Assembly (NCBI GenBank): GCA_945878555.1
Contig: CAMDWI010000008.1
Span: forward strand, 62,001-126,000
Direction: 5' to 3'
Length of the DNA stretch: 64,000 nt
DNA from: Klebsiella pneumoniae
GTDB taxonomy: Bacteria; Pseudomonadota; Gammaproteobacteria; Eutrophobiales; Eutrophobiaceae
The notes under the pieces were generated by a model that saw only the letters and a list, made by a program, of their open reading frames with translations, did no database searches and was not told the origin of the DNA. The translations under genes were made by a program, and so were the position numbers. This document shows, in pieces, positions 7,968 through 15,188 of the stretch (position 1 is the first letter of the stretch; every line of letters begins with the position of its first letter).

Positions 7968-10085
7968 TCAGAAACTACCGCTGAATGTAAGTGTGTAGAC
8001 GCGTGAAGGCTTGCGCAAGCGGAGTTCGCGTTGTTGCAAGGGGGTCAGATCGCGTCGTCCATCAAAGATCAGGCGGTCACGAACCTCGAGATAGTCCAGC
8101 AGGTTGTTGCCTTCCAGCCTGATTTTCATGCCCAGCCAGGCTGTGGTCTCTACGAATGCATTCAACTCCACACCTTCCTCAAAACCCTCCAGTTCATTGA
8201 CCTTGTACAGCAGACGCTCATCCTGGACGGCTGTGTCCCAACCCCAGGCCCAGCCGGATGTTTCAAAATCCTGGCGGTAGGCAATATCGACGACATAGTC
8301 GTTTTCACTGTAGAAATGGATGGTGGGTTGTCCGCTGAACCCGCCGTTGGCAGAGAGTTTCCGGGTATTGCCCGTGACGGGATCGGTGACGGTGGAATCC
8401 TGCCAGCGCGCCCTGATGTCGAGCCTCGCGCCGGTAAGGTTTAGCCAGGTCATCGGCACGGTAGTCTCGAACTCCACTCCCCAACGTCGACCCGCACCCA
8501 GGTTACCCGGGACTTCAAAACGGTCGCTTACCGGTAGTAAATCCATGACATCCTTGATCCAGTGATGAAATCCGGTCAGCTTGACTACGCCGAGATCACC
8601 GTAACGCCGTTCGTGACTGATTTCTGCAATCCACGTGGTCTCCGGTTTCAGATCCGGGTTACCCAAGGCGAGGTCATCATCGACAAAAATCGCCGAACTG
8701 ACAAAATCGCTGAAGTCCAGTTGTGCCACTTCCCTTGCGATACGCATACGTGACTGGTGTTGACGGTCGTGAGCAAAGGTCAGTACAGCAGTGGGTTTGA
8801 CAAAAAAGAAATCCCTTTGCTGTTCGACATCGCCTTGTTGGCGAATGTTTGAGACCTCTGCCCCGAGACCATAATCGAGATTCCAGCGTCCGGGAGACCA
8901 GCTGTCGTTTAACAGGATCTCTCCGCGTGACTCTTTCACAATGGAATTGGCATTGGGAACGTCGACCGTGACCGCACCGTTACCGGTATCATCGGTCAGT
9001 AACAGGCTGTTATCCAGCAGGTTGTAGGCCCCTTCGATGCTGGCCGTGACCGTATGACCCGTCCATCCCGTCCAGTCGAGCTCCAATCGTGTTATGGTTT
9101 CCAAGCTCCTGGTCGTCTCCCCGGCCTGCCGGAACAGGGTCTGTGTGCCGGATGTATCGACGGATTCCTGCGAGGAATAGGCATCCTCATCCTCGTGTGT
9201 AAATACCAGGATGCCCTTGGCCTGTAGATCCTGAGTCAGGGCACGTTCGCCATCCAGGCCGATCTCGAACTGGGGCCGTGTATCTTCGTCGATAAAAAAC
9301 ACATCGTAATCATCCTCACCCGGTATCAGGAGGGTGCGCGATGAGAGCTCCGATCCATTAATGTCGCGATATCCAAAGCGGGTATTGAGATGATACAGCG
9401 TACCGCCAAGCAGTCCGGAGGCATTCAGATAGATGCCCTTCAGATCGATACCGGATTGTTCCCTTTCATCGACGCGCAATTCCGTTTGAATCTCCTGTGC
9501 ATCATATCGCTCAACCGTACCGGTGATACCGTTGGTGTAGCGTTCGAGGTCGATACCTATATTAAAATCAATACCGGACATCTGGTTCGCGTATGACAGA
9601 CCCGCGCCCAATCCGAACGGGGAAGGGCTGGTGTAGATCATGGATGTCTGCCAGCGGCTGGTGGCAAACACATCCTCGTACAGGATGACATTGGCCACAA
9701 TCGAATAGCCCTGCATATTGACATCACCGCTCTTTCCGCGGATTAACTCGATACGATCAACAGAGGCGGCGGGTATCCGCGAGAGGATGGCAGAGGCAGG
9801 ATCCTGTTTGGCGCTGGGACGTTTATCATTGATCAGGATGTTTCCCGCGGCATTCCCGAAACCCCGTAAATCCTCACCATCATCTATCTGAAATCCGGGT
9901 ACGAGGCGGGCCATATCCAGTGCGGTGAGTGGCTGGTATTGTTCAAAAAAACCGGCGGGAAACGTAACTATCTCCGACTCTTGTGTATCAGGAAGATTGA
10001 TCTCATTGCCCGTTTCCTGACCAGACGCGATCACAGTACAGAACAGGAGCCCGCAGGCAAGCAGAGGTAAAAGCGCGTATTTCAT
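7968..10085 (-). CDS. TonB-dependent outer-membrane receptor
   Basis: A 705-residue receptor with a signal peptide (residues 1-21, ending ASGQ). The plug domain is recognisable by ALDMARLVPGFQIDDGEDLR, then ILINDKRPS and VDRIELIRGKSGDV (residues about 55-125). A beta-barrel follows and ends with a terminal Phe (TFSGSF), as outer-membrane barrels do. No classical TonB box is obvious; the stretch after the signal (ETGNEINLPDTQESEIVTF) may hold it. The dehydrogenase operon lies immediately downstream on the same strand, beyond a 113 bp gap, so the receptor may import the dehydrogenase substrate; this is inference. The ligand is unknown. Confidence 0.88.
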   Translation of the reverse strand: MKYALLPLLACGLLFCTVIASGQETGNEINLPDTQESEIVTFPAGFFEQYQPLTALDMARLVPGFQIDDGEDLRGFGNAAGNILINDKRPSAKQDPASAILSRIPAASVDRIELIRGKSGDVNMQGYSIVANVILYEDVFATSRWQTSMIYTSPSPFGLGAGLSYANQMSGIDFNIGIDLERYTNGITGTVERYDAQEIQTELRVDEREQSGIDLKGIYLNASGLLGGTLYHLNTRFGYRDINGSELSSRTLLIPGEDDYDVFFIDEDTRPQFEIGLDGERALTQDLQAKGILVFTHEDEDAYSSQESVDTSGTQTLFRQAGETTRSLETITRLELDWTGWTGHTVTASIEGAYNLLDNSLLLTDDTGNGAVTVDVPNANSIVKESRGEILLNDSWSPGRWNLDYGLGAEVSNIRQQGDVEQQRDFFFVKPTAVLTFAHDRQHQSRMRIAREVAQLDFSDFVSSAIFVDDDLALGNPDLKPETTWIAEISHERRYGDLGVVKLTGFHHWIKDVMDLLPVSDRFEVPGNLGAGRRWGVEFETTVPMTWLNLTGARLDIRARWQDSTVTDPVTGNTRKLSANGGFSGQPTIHFYSENDYVVDIAYRQDFETSGWAWGWDTAVQDERLLYKVNELEGFEEGVELNAFVETTAWLGMKIRLEGNNLLDYLEVRDRLIFDGRRDLTPLQQRELRLRKPSRVYTLTFSGSF

Positions 10086-10500
10086 GGGTAAAAAACTCTT
10101 CGTTTTATGGGATCATTTGTAATCGACTATTTCCACATCGGATGCTTGACCTGAATCCCACCTGAAACAGAATGCGAGGGTCATTTATCCGGATTGCTGT
10201 CCCGACCTTTTCGTGAGCCGGAATGTTATTGTAGCCGGATACCGTGCAGGATTTACAGGTCATCGGGATATCTCAGGGTCGGAGACTAACGAGACTCTTT
10301 CTCAAGATCAGGATAAATTTCCGCTTACGATTGTCGGATTTCTTTCAACACGGGTTTTAGTGTCTTGTCGATCCCAAGTCATTATTAATAAAGGTGTTTA
10401 TCAGGATTCTATTAATCAGGGTGAAATTTCGGCGTCGAATATTCTTACAGTTCATATAAATGAATATTTATAACCTATTGTTTTAATTGAAAATTAAAAT
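10086..10500. other. Intergenic region without a convincing gene
   Basis: The stretch separates the TonB receptor (leftward) from the PEP-CTERM gene (rightward). It holds a partial arm of the dispersed palindrome (GGGTCGGAGAC near 10276-10286) and becomes AT-rich towards 10400-10500. An 86-codon open frame here has no recognisable domain and no ribosome site, so I do not call it. Confidence 0.5.
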
Positions 10501-10516
10501 TGGCGTGAAAAATGCT
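10501..10516 (+). promoter_or_regulatory. Sigma-54-type promoter of the second PEP-CTERM gene
   Basis: TGGCGTGAAAAATGCT matches the -24/-12 consensus TGGCRYG-N4-TTGCW at 15 of its defined positions but one, with GG and GC separated by the required 10 bases. It is about 50 bp upstream of the start codon at 10566. PEP-CTERM genes with sigma-54 promoters under the PrsK/PrsR two-component system are known in PEP-CTERM-bearing bacteria. Confidence 0.7.
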
Positions 10517-10565
10517 AATTTTTAAGTGCGTATTTAACAAGTCTGATAATTCTGGGGGAATTACA

Positions 10566-11369
10566 ATGAAAACAAGATATCTGCTACTAAGCCTGGCATC
10601 CATGATGGGCACGATGCAAATGGCAAACGCCGCTCTGATTACAGATGCAAATGATGCACGTAACTGGCAGGGTGCAACTGTCGGCACATTCGCTGCTCTT
10701 TACTATGGGTCGGATACACTCGCAAACCGACAACTCGTCGTGGACAATCAATTGCTCGACGATAATATCTTCGACGCTACCGGTTATATCGCCGGTACGC
10801 TCTACTCTGCCGGAGGATCCGGGGGATGTATTGGTATGTCTTATGATACAACCGGGACCGGAGACCTTAGCTATGGCTGTACATCCAACTCCATTGCGTC
10901 CCATGCAAATGCCATAGACAATTTGTGGTTTCAAACCAGTGGTATCGTTGGCGAAACCGTATTTGACCTGGGCTTTCAGGCAAGCAAAGCGGCCGTTTTT
11001 AACTCGATCGACCACGGTCCATTACCGCAAGAGGCGATTGAATCAACAGTGTACCTGTCCAATGACATGATTACCTGGACCCAGGCAGTTGTAGAACGTG
11101 TGTGGCTGGAAGGTTTCCATTCACTGTTGGGAGTCAAGTGGGATGGGTTTACCTACGCAGTGGGTACAGGTACATCCAGCACTTTCCGCTACGCCTCCAT
11201 AACCCATGGTGGACCAGGTTCGCTCATTCAAGACGGTGATAATGAAATAAATGGCATTATGGGTCTGGGCGATAGTTTTCAGCAGAACGTGCCGGAGCCC
11301 ACTACGCTGTCGTTATTGGGTCTCGGTTTACTGGGCCTCGGTTTCAGCAGACGCAAAAGTATTCGTTAA
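10566..11369 (+). CDS. PEP-CTERM sorting-domain surface protein
   Basis: A 267-residue exported protein. I choose the ATG at 10566 because GGGGGAA lies just upstream and the signal peptide starts there (MKTRYLLLSLASMMGTMQMA, cleaved after MANAA). The C-terminus carries VPEPTTLSLLGLGLLGLGFS followed by RRKSIR: VPEP motif, helix and basic tail. The body is Gly/Thr/Ser-rich with aromatic residues and two Cys in GGCIGMSYD and LSYGCTS, possibly a disulfide. It is a probable substrate of an exosortase encoded elsewhere. The sigma-54-type promoter at 10501 suggests coordinated control with other PEP-CTERM genes. Molecular function is unknown. Confidence 0.9.
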   Translation: MKTRYLLLSLASMMGTMQMANAALITDANDARNWQGATVGTFAALYYGSDTLANRQLVVDNQLLDDNIFDATGYIAGTLYSAGGSGGCIGMSYDTTGTGDLSYGCTSNSIASHANAIDNLWFQTSGIVGETVFDLGFQASKAAVFNSIDHGPLPQEAIESTVYLSNDMITWTQAVVERVWLEGFHSLLGVKWDGFTYAVGTGTSSTFRYASITHGGPGSLIQDGDNEINGIMGLGDSFQQNVPEPTTLSLLGLGLLGLGFSRRKSIR

Positions 11370-11393
11370 TTCATAACTCCTTTAGCTTTAGCC

Positions 11394-11431
11394 GGGGTTG
11401 GGGACAATGAGAATCACTTGTCCCCAACCCC
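11394..11431. repeat. Dispersed palindrome, copy C (perfect arms)
   Basis: GGGGTTGGGGACAA pairs perfectly over 14 bp with TTGTCCCCAACCCC, with TGAGAATCAC in the loop. The loop TGAGAATCA is shared with copy B at 7904 and partly with copy A at 914. It lies 24 bp after the PEP-CTERM stop codon and may double as its transcript end. Confidence 0.85.
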
Positions 11432-11450
11432 GATTATCCCTGTCTTGAAG

Positions 11451-11475
11451 ATCCCCCGGCTACGCTCGGGATGAC
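11451..11475. repeat. REP-like short palindrome
   Basis: Contains CCCGGCTACGCTCGGGATGA, with CCCGG and CTCGGG arms pairing around a short loop. This resembles extragenic REP-like elements common in proteobacterial genomes. Only one copy was noticed in this window. Confidence 0.35.
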
Positions 11476-11647
11476 CAGCTAATAAGCTCTCTATCACAAA
11501 CTCCTGAATTTCAAGTCGGTTTACATATTGGAGTGGCTGGATTATTTTAGTCGTTCCGATTCCTCTACCAGAACGGGATGTCGATCCACCCCCTGCCCGT
11601 TCGACTATACAGGGCCACTACCGGCGTTCACATTACAGGAGAGCCTC

Positions 11648-12091
11648 ATGCCTAACACAATCCGCCTGCACCGCGTACTGCGTGCCACCCCTGATCGGGT
11701 TTACCGTGCGTTTCTGGACCCCGATGCGAAGGTCAAATGGCTGCCACCGAACGGCTTTACCGCCAGGGTCCACCATATCGACGCGCGTGTCGGTGGGACC
11801 TACAAGATGTCGTTTACCAACTTTACCACGGGCAAGAGCCATTCCTTTGGCGGGGAATATCTGGAGCTGATACCGAACGAGCGCATCCGCTATAACGACC
11901 AGTTTGATGATCCTAACCTGCCCGGCTCGATGCAAGTCACGATTGAGATCCGGCAGGTGTTCTGCGGGGTTGAATTGAATATCACCCAGGAAGGCATCCC
12001 GGACGTGATACCGCCCGAGGCCTGTTATATGGGCTGGCAGGAGTCGCTGATGCTGCTGGGGAAACTGGTCGAGGTGGAGATCCCGGATTAA
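11648..12091 (+). CDS. SRPBCC-domain (AHSA1/START-like) protein
   Basis: A 147-residue protein of the SRPBCC fold. The start is the ATG at 11648, preceded by an AGGAG site; an upstream in-frame start exists but the extra 40 residues look non-coding. Diagnostic segments are LHRVLRATPDRVYRAFLDPD, AKVKWLPPNGF (residues 6-36) and the C-terminal MGWQESLMLLGKLVEVEI helix. Members of the AHSA1 group bind small hydrophobic ligands or assist Hsp90; here the role is unknown. The stop codon overlaps the start of the GFA-family gene, so the pair is co-translated. Confidence 0.85.
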   Translation: MPNTIRLHRVLRATPDRVYRAFLDPDAKVKWLPPNGFTARVHHIDARVGGTYKMSFTNFTTGKSHSFGGEYLELIPNERIRYNDQFDDPNLPGSMQVTIEIRQVFCGVELNITQEGIPDVIPPEACYMGWQESLMLLGKLVEVEIPD

Positions 12092-12498
12092 TGGACAACA
12101 ATTATTCAGGCGCCTGTTTGTGCGGCGAGGTCCGCTTCGAAATCCAGGGTGAGTTCGATCGCTTCTACCTGTGTCACTGCGAGTATTGCCGCAAGGGTAC
12201 GGGGTCGGCACATGCCGCCAATCTGTTCTCCTCGACCGCCACACTGAAATGGATCTCGGGGGAACAACTCGTCAGATCCTTCCAACTGCCGGCTACCCGC
12301 CACAGCAGATGTTTCTGCTCCAGCTGTGGATCGGCACTTCCAAACCGGGAGATGGAAGGCAGCCTGTTGGTCGTCCCGGCCGGCAGTCTGGATTCAGAAG
12401 TCCATATCAGACCAACCGCACATATCTTTGTCTCGAGCCGGGCAAGCTGGGACGCCAGACTGGAAGACGTTCCGCAGATGGAACGCTTTCCGACCTGA
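12091..12498 (+). CDS. GFA / CENP-V-domain zinc protein
   Basis: A 135-residue protein with the zinc-binding pattern of the GFA family (glutathione-dependent formaldehyde-activating enzyme homologues): CLCGEVRFEI near residue 10, CHCEYCRKGTG near 30 and CFCSSCGSALP near 75, giving CxC, CxxC and CxxC clusters for two zinc ions. Most family members are not proven formaldehyde enzymes; some bind glutathione-adduct substrates or other small molecules. It overlaps the SRPBCC gene by one base. A combined role of the pair in detoxifying a small molecule is plausible but unproven. Confidence 0.88.
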   Translation: MDNNYSGACLCGEVRFEIQGEFDRFYLCHCEYCRKGTGSAHAANLFSSTATLKWISGEQLVRSFQLPATRHSRCFCSSCGSALPNREMEGSLLVVPAGSLDSEVHIRPTAHIFVSSRASWDARLEDVPQMERFPT

Positions 12499-12564
12499 GA
12501 TCGTGATAATCCTGTGACCATGGTTGTTCAAGTAAACCTCCCAGGCTTGTTCAATGCACCCTAA

Positions 12565-12603
12565 ACAACAATTATTTATCGTTTTTCGATAATTATTTGT
12601 TGT
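12565..12603. promoter_or_regulatory. Long AT-rich palindrome upstream of the DUF2975/Xre operon
   Basis: ACAACAATTATTTATCG and CGATAATTATTTGTTGT are complementary at 15 of 17 positions and separated by five T. The inner TTATCG-N5-CGATAA is perfect. It lies 62 bp upstream of the DUF2975 start codon. It is a good candidate operator for the small Xre-type regulator encoded by the operon, though a hairpin at the end of the GFA transcript cannot be excluded (no T-run follows). Confidence 0.5.
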
Positions 12604-12664
12604 AACCAGATTATTTCAGGATTAGGATAATCAAACTTTCACGAGTAATCTGGAGGAACCTTTT

Positions 12665-13201
12665 ATGAATAATCCGAATATGTCTCGCATTCAACGTGTC
12701 AGCGGAAGATTTCGTTTGCTGTTAACCGTGCTGATCGTACTGATTCCTGTTCTAACATTGATATCCTGGATGTCCTTCAATTCGTTACCTGCCGGGTTTA
12801 AGAGCGGGTTACCGGTTAAAGTTACAAGTGATCTCCCGTTGTTCAAGCTAATACTGGGATTCCTGATCAGTTTGATTCCGATATCTGCCACTTTATATGG
12901 TGCAATCCATCTTAAACGGTTATTCAGCCTGTATGAGAAAGGCATCGTCTTCGCGGAGGAAAATGTACGCTGCTTTCGCCATATCGGGTATGCATTATTA
13001 TTCTCAGTGCCCGCGAATATTGTTGATATTATGTTAATCAGCCTCATGCTGAATTATGAGAAGCCTTTTGGCTCACGGGTATACCTCCAGTTTAGCTCCA
13101 CAGATATGGTCTTCCTGATGATGGGGGCCGTGATCCTGATGATCTCCCGGGTAATGAAAGAGGCTGTCATACTCGAAGATGAACATGCACACACGGTGTA
13201 G
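12665..13201 (+). CDS. DUF2975 four-helix membrane protein
   Basis: A 178-residue inner-membrane protein with four predicted transmembrane helices (about residues 15-38, 58-82, 104-128 and 140-165), matching the DUF2975 family. Such proteins are commonly encoded immediately beside a short Xre-type regulator, as here (6 bp gap). Its function is unknown. The GGAGG ribosome site lies 8 bp before the ATG. The likely partnership is a membrane sensor or effector and its DNA-binding partner. Confidence 0.8.
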   Translation: MNNPNMSRIQRVSGRFRLLLTVLIVLIPVLTLISWMSFNSLPAGFKSGLPVKVTSDLPLFKLILGFLISLIPISATLYGAIHLKRLFSLYEKGIVFAEENVRCFRHIGYALLFSVPANIVDIMLISLMLNYEKPFGSRVYLQFSSTDMVFLMMGAVILMISRVMKEAVILEDEHAHTV

Positions 13202-13207
13202 ACAAAG

Positions 13208-13432
13208 ATGGCTATCGTAATCAATCTTGATGTCGTGCTGGCACAACGCAAGATGAAGTCGAACGAACTGTCCCGGCTTATCGGAATATCCGAACAAAAT
13301 CTTTCCATACTGAAAACGGGAAAGGCAAAAGCCATTCGTTTAACAACGCTGGATGCCATCTGTAAAGCACTCGATTGCCAGCCGGGTGAATTGCTGGAAT
13401 ACCGACCCGAAACGCGAAGGCGGGGCGAATAA
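13208..13432 (+). CDS. Small Xre/YozG-type helix-turn-helix regulator
   Basis: A 74-residue single-domain regulator. The HTH covers almost the entire chain: LDVVLAQRKMKSNELSRLIG, then ISEQNLSILKTGKAKAIRLT and TLDAICKALDCQPGELLEY. This is the HTH_26/YozG group that goes with DUF2975 proteins. It ends directly at the start of the next gene (stop and ATG abut at 13432/13433). The palindrome at 12565-12603 is a candidate operator for autoregulation. Confidence 0.88.
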   Translation: MAIVINLDVVLAQRKMKSNELSRLIGISEQNLSILKTGKAKAIRLTTLDAICKALDCQPGELLEYRPETRRRGE

Positions 13433-14203
13433 ATGAAGCAGTTAATTTTCGTCTGTTTGTTGACCGCATTCACAAGTATTGCGCATGCGCAGGAATCGGC
13501 TAGCCGCACCGGCGACTACACGGCCACATCAACTGTGCTGGAATTGCTGGGGGCAGAAGCCGCCAAACCGTTCAGCGAAAAGATCCCGATCGACCAACCG
13601 ATCACATGGGAGGTATTTGTACCCGCCAACTATGACCCGGCCAAACCGGCAGGTGTGCTGGTGTTTATCAACTCCCGTGATTCGGGTTTGATAGAGCCTG
13701 AATGGAAGGCGGTGATGGAAAACACCAATCTGATCTATATCGGCGCGAATGCATCGGGTAACCAGATTGATGTCCCGAAGCGGGTGGCCTATGCCGTGGT
13801 GGCGCCCAGGGTTATCATCAACAGTTATGAGGTTGACCTGGGTCGCATCTATGTCTCCGGATTTTCGGGGGGCAGCCGGGTGGCGAGTATGGTAGCGACT
13901 GAATATAACCGGATCATCAAAGGGGCAATCTATAACAGTGGTGCCAATTTCTGGGGTGAGGCTGCGCTGCCCCGTTACCGGGAAATGGTCAATCAGCGCT
14001 ATGTCTTTATAACCGGCACCGAGGACTTCAATCTGGAAGATACCCGCGAGGTTTACCAGGCCTATCTGGATACCGGGATTACCAACAGCAAGCTGATGGT
14101 AATTCCAGGAATGGCGCACAAACGGCCCGCGGCGGCGGATCTGGAGGCGGCGGTACGCTATCTGGATTTGCGTTTACCCGAAGCGCCCGGTGGCAGCGAG
14201 TGA
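13433..14203 (+). CDS. Secreted alpha/beta-hydrolase-like protein
   Basis: A 256-residue exported protein with a signal peptide (residues 1-20, ending AHAQ). It has a nucleophile-elbow-like YVSGFSGGSRVAS near residue 140 (G-x-S-x-G) and a late GMAHKRP near 223, where the catalytic His of an alpha/beta hydrolase would fall; an acidic residue in ITGTEDFNLED could complete the triad. The general layout resembles PHB-depolymerase/feruloyl-esterase-like proteins, but the similarity is not strong enough to name a substrate. It abuts the Xre gene, which suggests co-transcription. Confidence 0.65.
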   Translation: MKQLIFVCLLTAFTSIAHAQESASRTGDYTATSTVLELLGAEAAKPFSEKIPIDQPITWEVFVPANYDPAKPAGVLVFINSRDSGLIEPEWKAVMENTNLIYIGANASGNQIDVPKRVAYAVVAPRVIINSYEVDLGRIYVSGFSGGSRVASMVATEYNRIIKGAIYNSGANFWGEAALPRYREMVNQRYVFITGTEDFNLEDTREVYQAYLDTGITNSKLMVIPGMAHKRPAAADLEAAVRYLDLRLPEAPGGSE

Positions 14204-14231
14204 TACAACATATACAACACTTTTTCCAGCT

Positions 14232-15104
14232 TTACTGCAGAAACGGTAACACCGTGCCTTCCATGCAGTCTGGTTTCACCTCTGGTATGCGTATCTGCAA
14301 TACCGTATTGTTCCCGGCGCTGCGATTGACGGCGAATATATCCCGGCTCCCATCATCGGCCCAGCTGAATGCCTGCCCGTGTGCATCGATCGCTATAGTG
14401 GCAATATGTAAGAGATAAGGGCCCATCACCGGTTTGCCCAGCACGTACATCTCAGGGTGATCATGACCGGTTATATAGAGATAACCATCCTGGCCGAGAG
14501 CGCCGCCTGAGGCGCCGAAGGGAGACATGCGCTCAACGATGGAAGCAGGAAACATCCAGCCTCCGGTACGCCGCCATTCCTTGTCAAAGGCAACTACATT
14601 GCTGTAACGACTGTCCTTGTAGGGCAGACCGCCATTACGACCATAATGCACAAATGCCGCGATCCAGCCGGTCTTGACCTGATCAAACCAGGTCAGCGAA
14701 CCCTCTTCGGTCAGTCCCAGACTGTGGCTGTTCAAGTGTTCGAGCTTTCGTGCATCGAAGGTCTCTATGCTTGAGCCCATCGGTATCGTTGAATAGTTGG
14801 AGTTGGCGCAGTACAACTTTCCCTGATCGTGGTAACAGCTGTTCATGTGTTGCAGTAATTTGTGCGCCTCCCCTGTCCAGCGCCCAACCGGACTACCTGT
14901 AGCACGGTCATATCTGGCGATCACATAATTATCGAGTGCGTAGAAATATTTACTGTCGGCTGCCGCACCCTGATCTGCCTCAACAGCCGGGTATTGCCTG
15001 ATTGTACTCGCCGTTAATCCGGCCACGACACAGGCATTATTCTCTGCATACAGTGGAGTTGAGACCAGTAGCAGGCCAGTTAAAAATGTAAGCGTTGATC
15101 GCAT
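14232..15104 (-). CDS. Secreted protein, probably beta-propeller, unknown function
   Basis: A 290-residue exported protein. I choose the ATG at 15104 because AGGGAGA lies 7 bp upstream and a signal peptide begins there (MRSTLTFLTGLLLVSTPLYA). The body has recurring beta-strand-rich segments (YFYALDNYVIARYDRATG, KLYCANSNYST, GYLYITGHDHPEMYVLG) like the blades of SMP-30/NHL-type propellers. Three Cys (CVVAG, CYHDQGKLYC, DC) may form disulfides. It reads in the same direction as the TonB receptor gene upstream, 85 bp away, so the two may act on one compound. No enzyme signature is evident. Confidence 0.6.
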   Translation of the reverse strand: MRSTLTFLTGLLLVSTPLYAENNACVVAGLTASTIRQYPAVEADQGAAADSKYFYALDNYVIARYDRATGSPVGRWTGEAHKLLQHMNSCYHDQGKLYCANSNYSTIPMGSSIETFDARKLEHLNSHSLGLTEEGSLTWFDQVKTGWIAAFVHYGRNGGLPYKDSRYSNVVAFDKEWRRTGGWMFPASIVERMSPFGASGGALGQDGYLYITGHDHPEMYVLGKPVMGPYLLHIATIAIDAHGQAFSWADDGSRDIFAVNRSAGNNTVLQIRIPEVKPDCMEGTVLPFLQ

Positions 15105-15188
15105 AGTCTGTCTCCCTGAAAACATCACGGTGGCGGGCCCGCAGGCCCGCCAATCGCTGGAAATAAAATGATGAGGAAGTTTATAAAG

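Noticed and set aside
10213-10473. 86-codon open frame between the TonB receptor and PEP-CTERM gene
   Set aside because: GTG start, no ribosome site, no recognisable domain, and it contains a repeat fragment; treated as non-coding.
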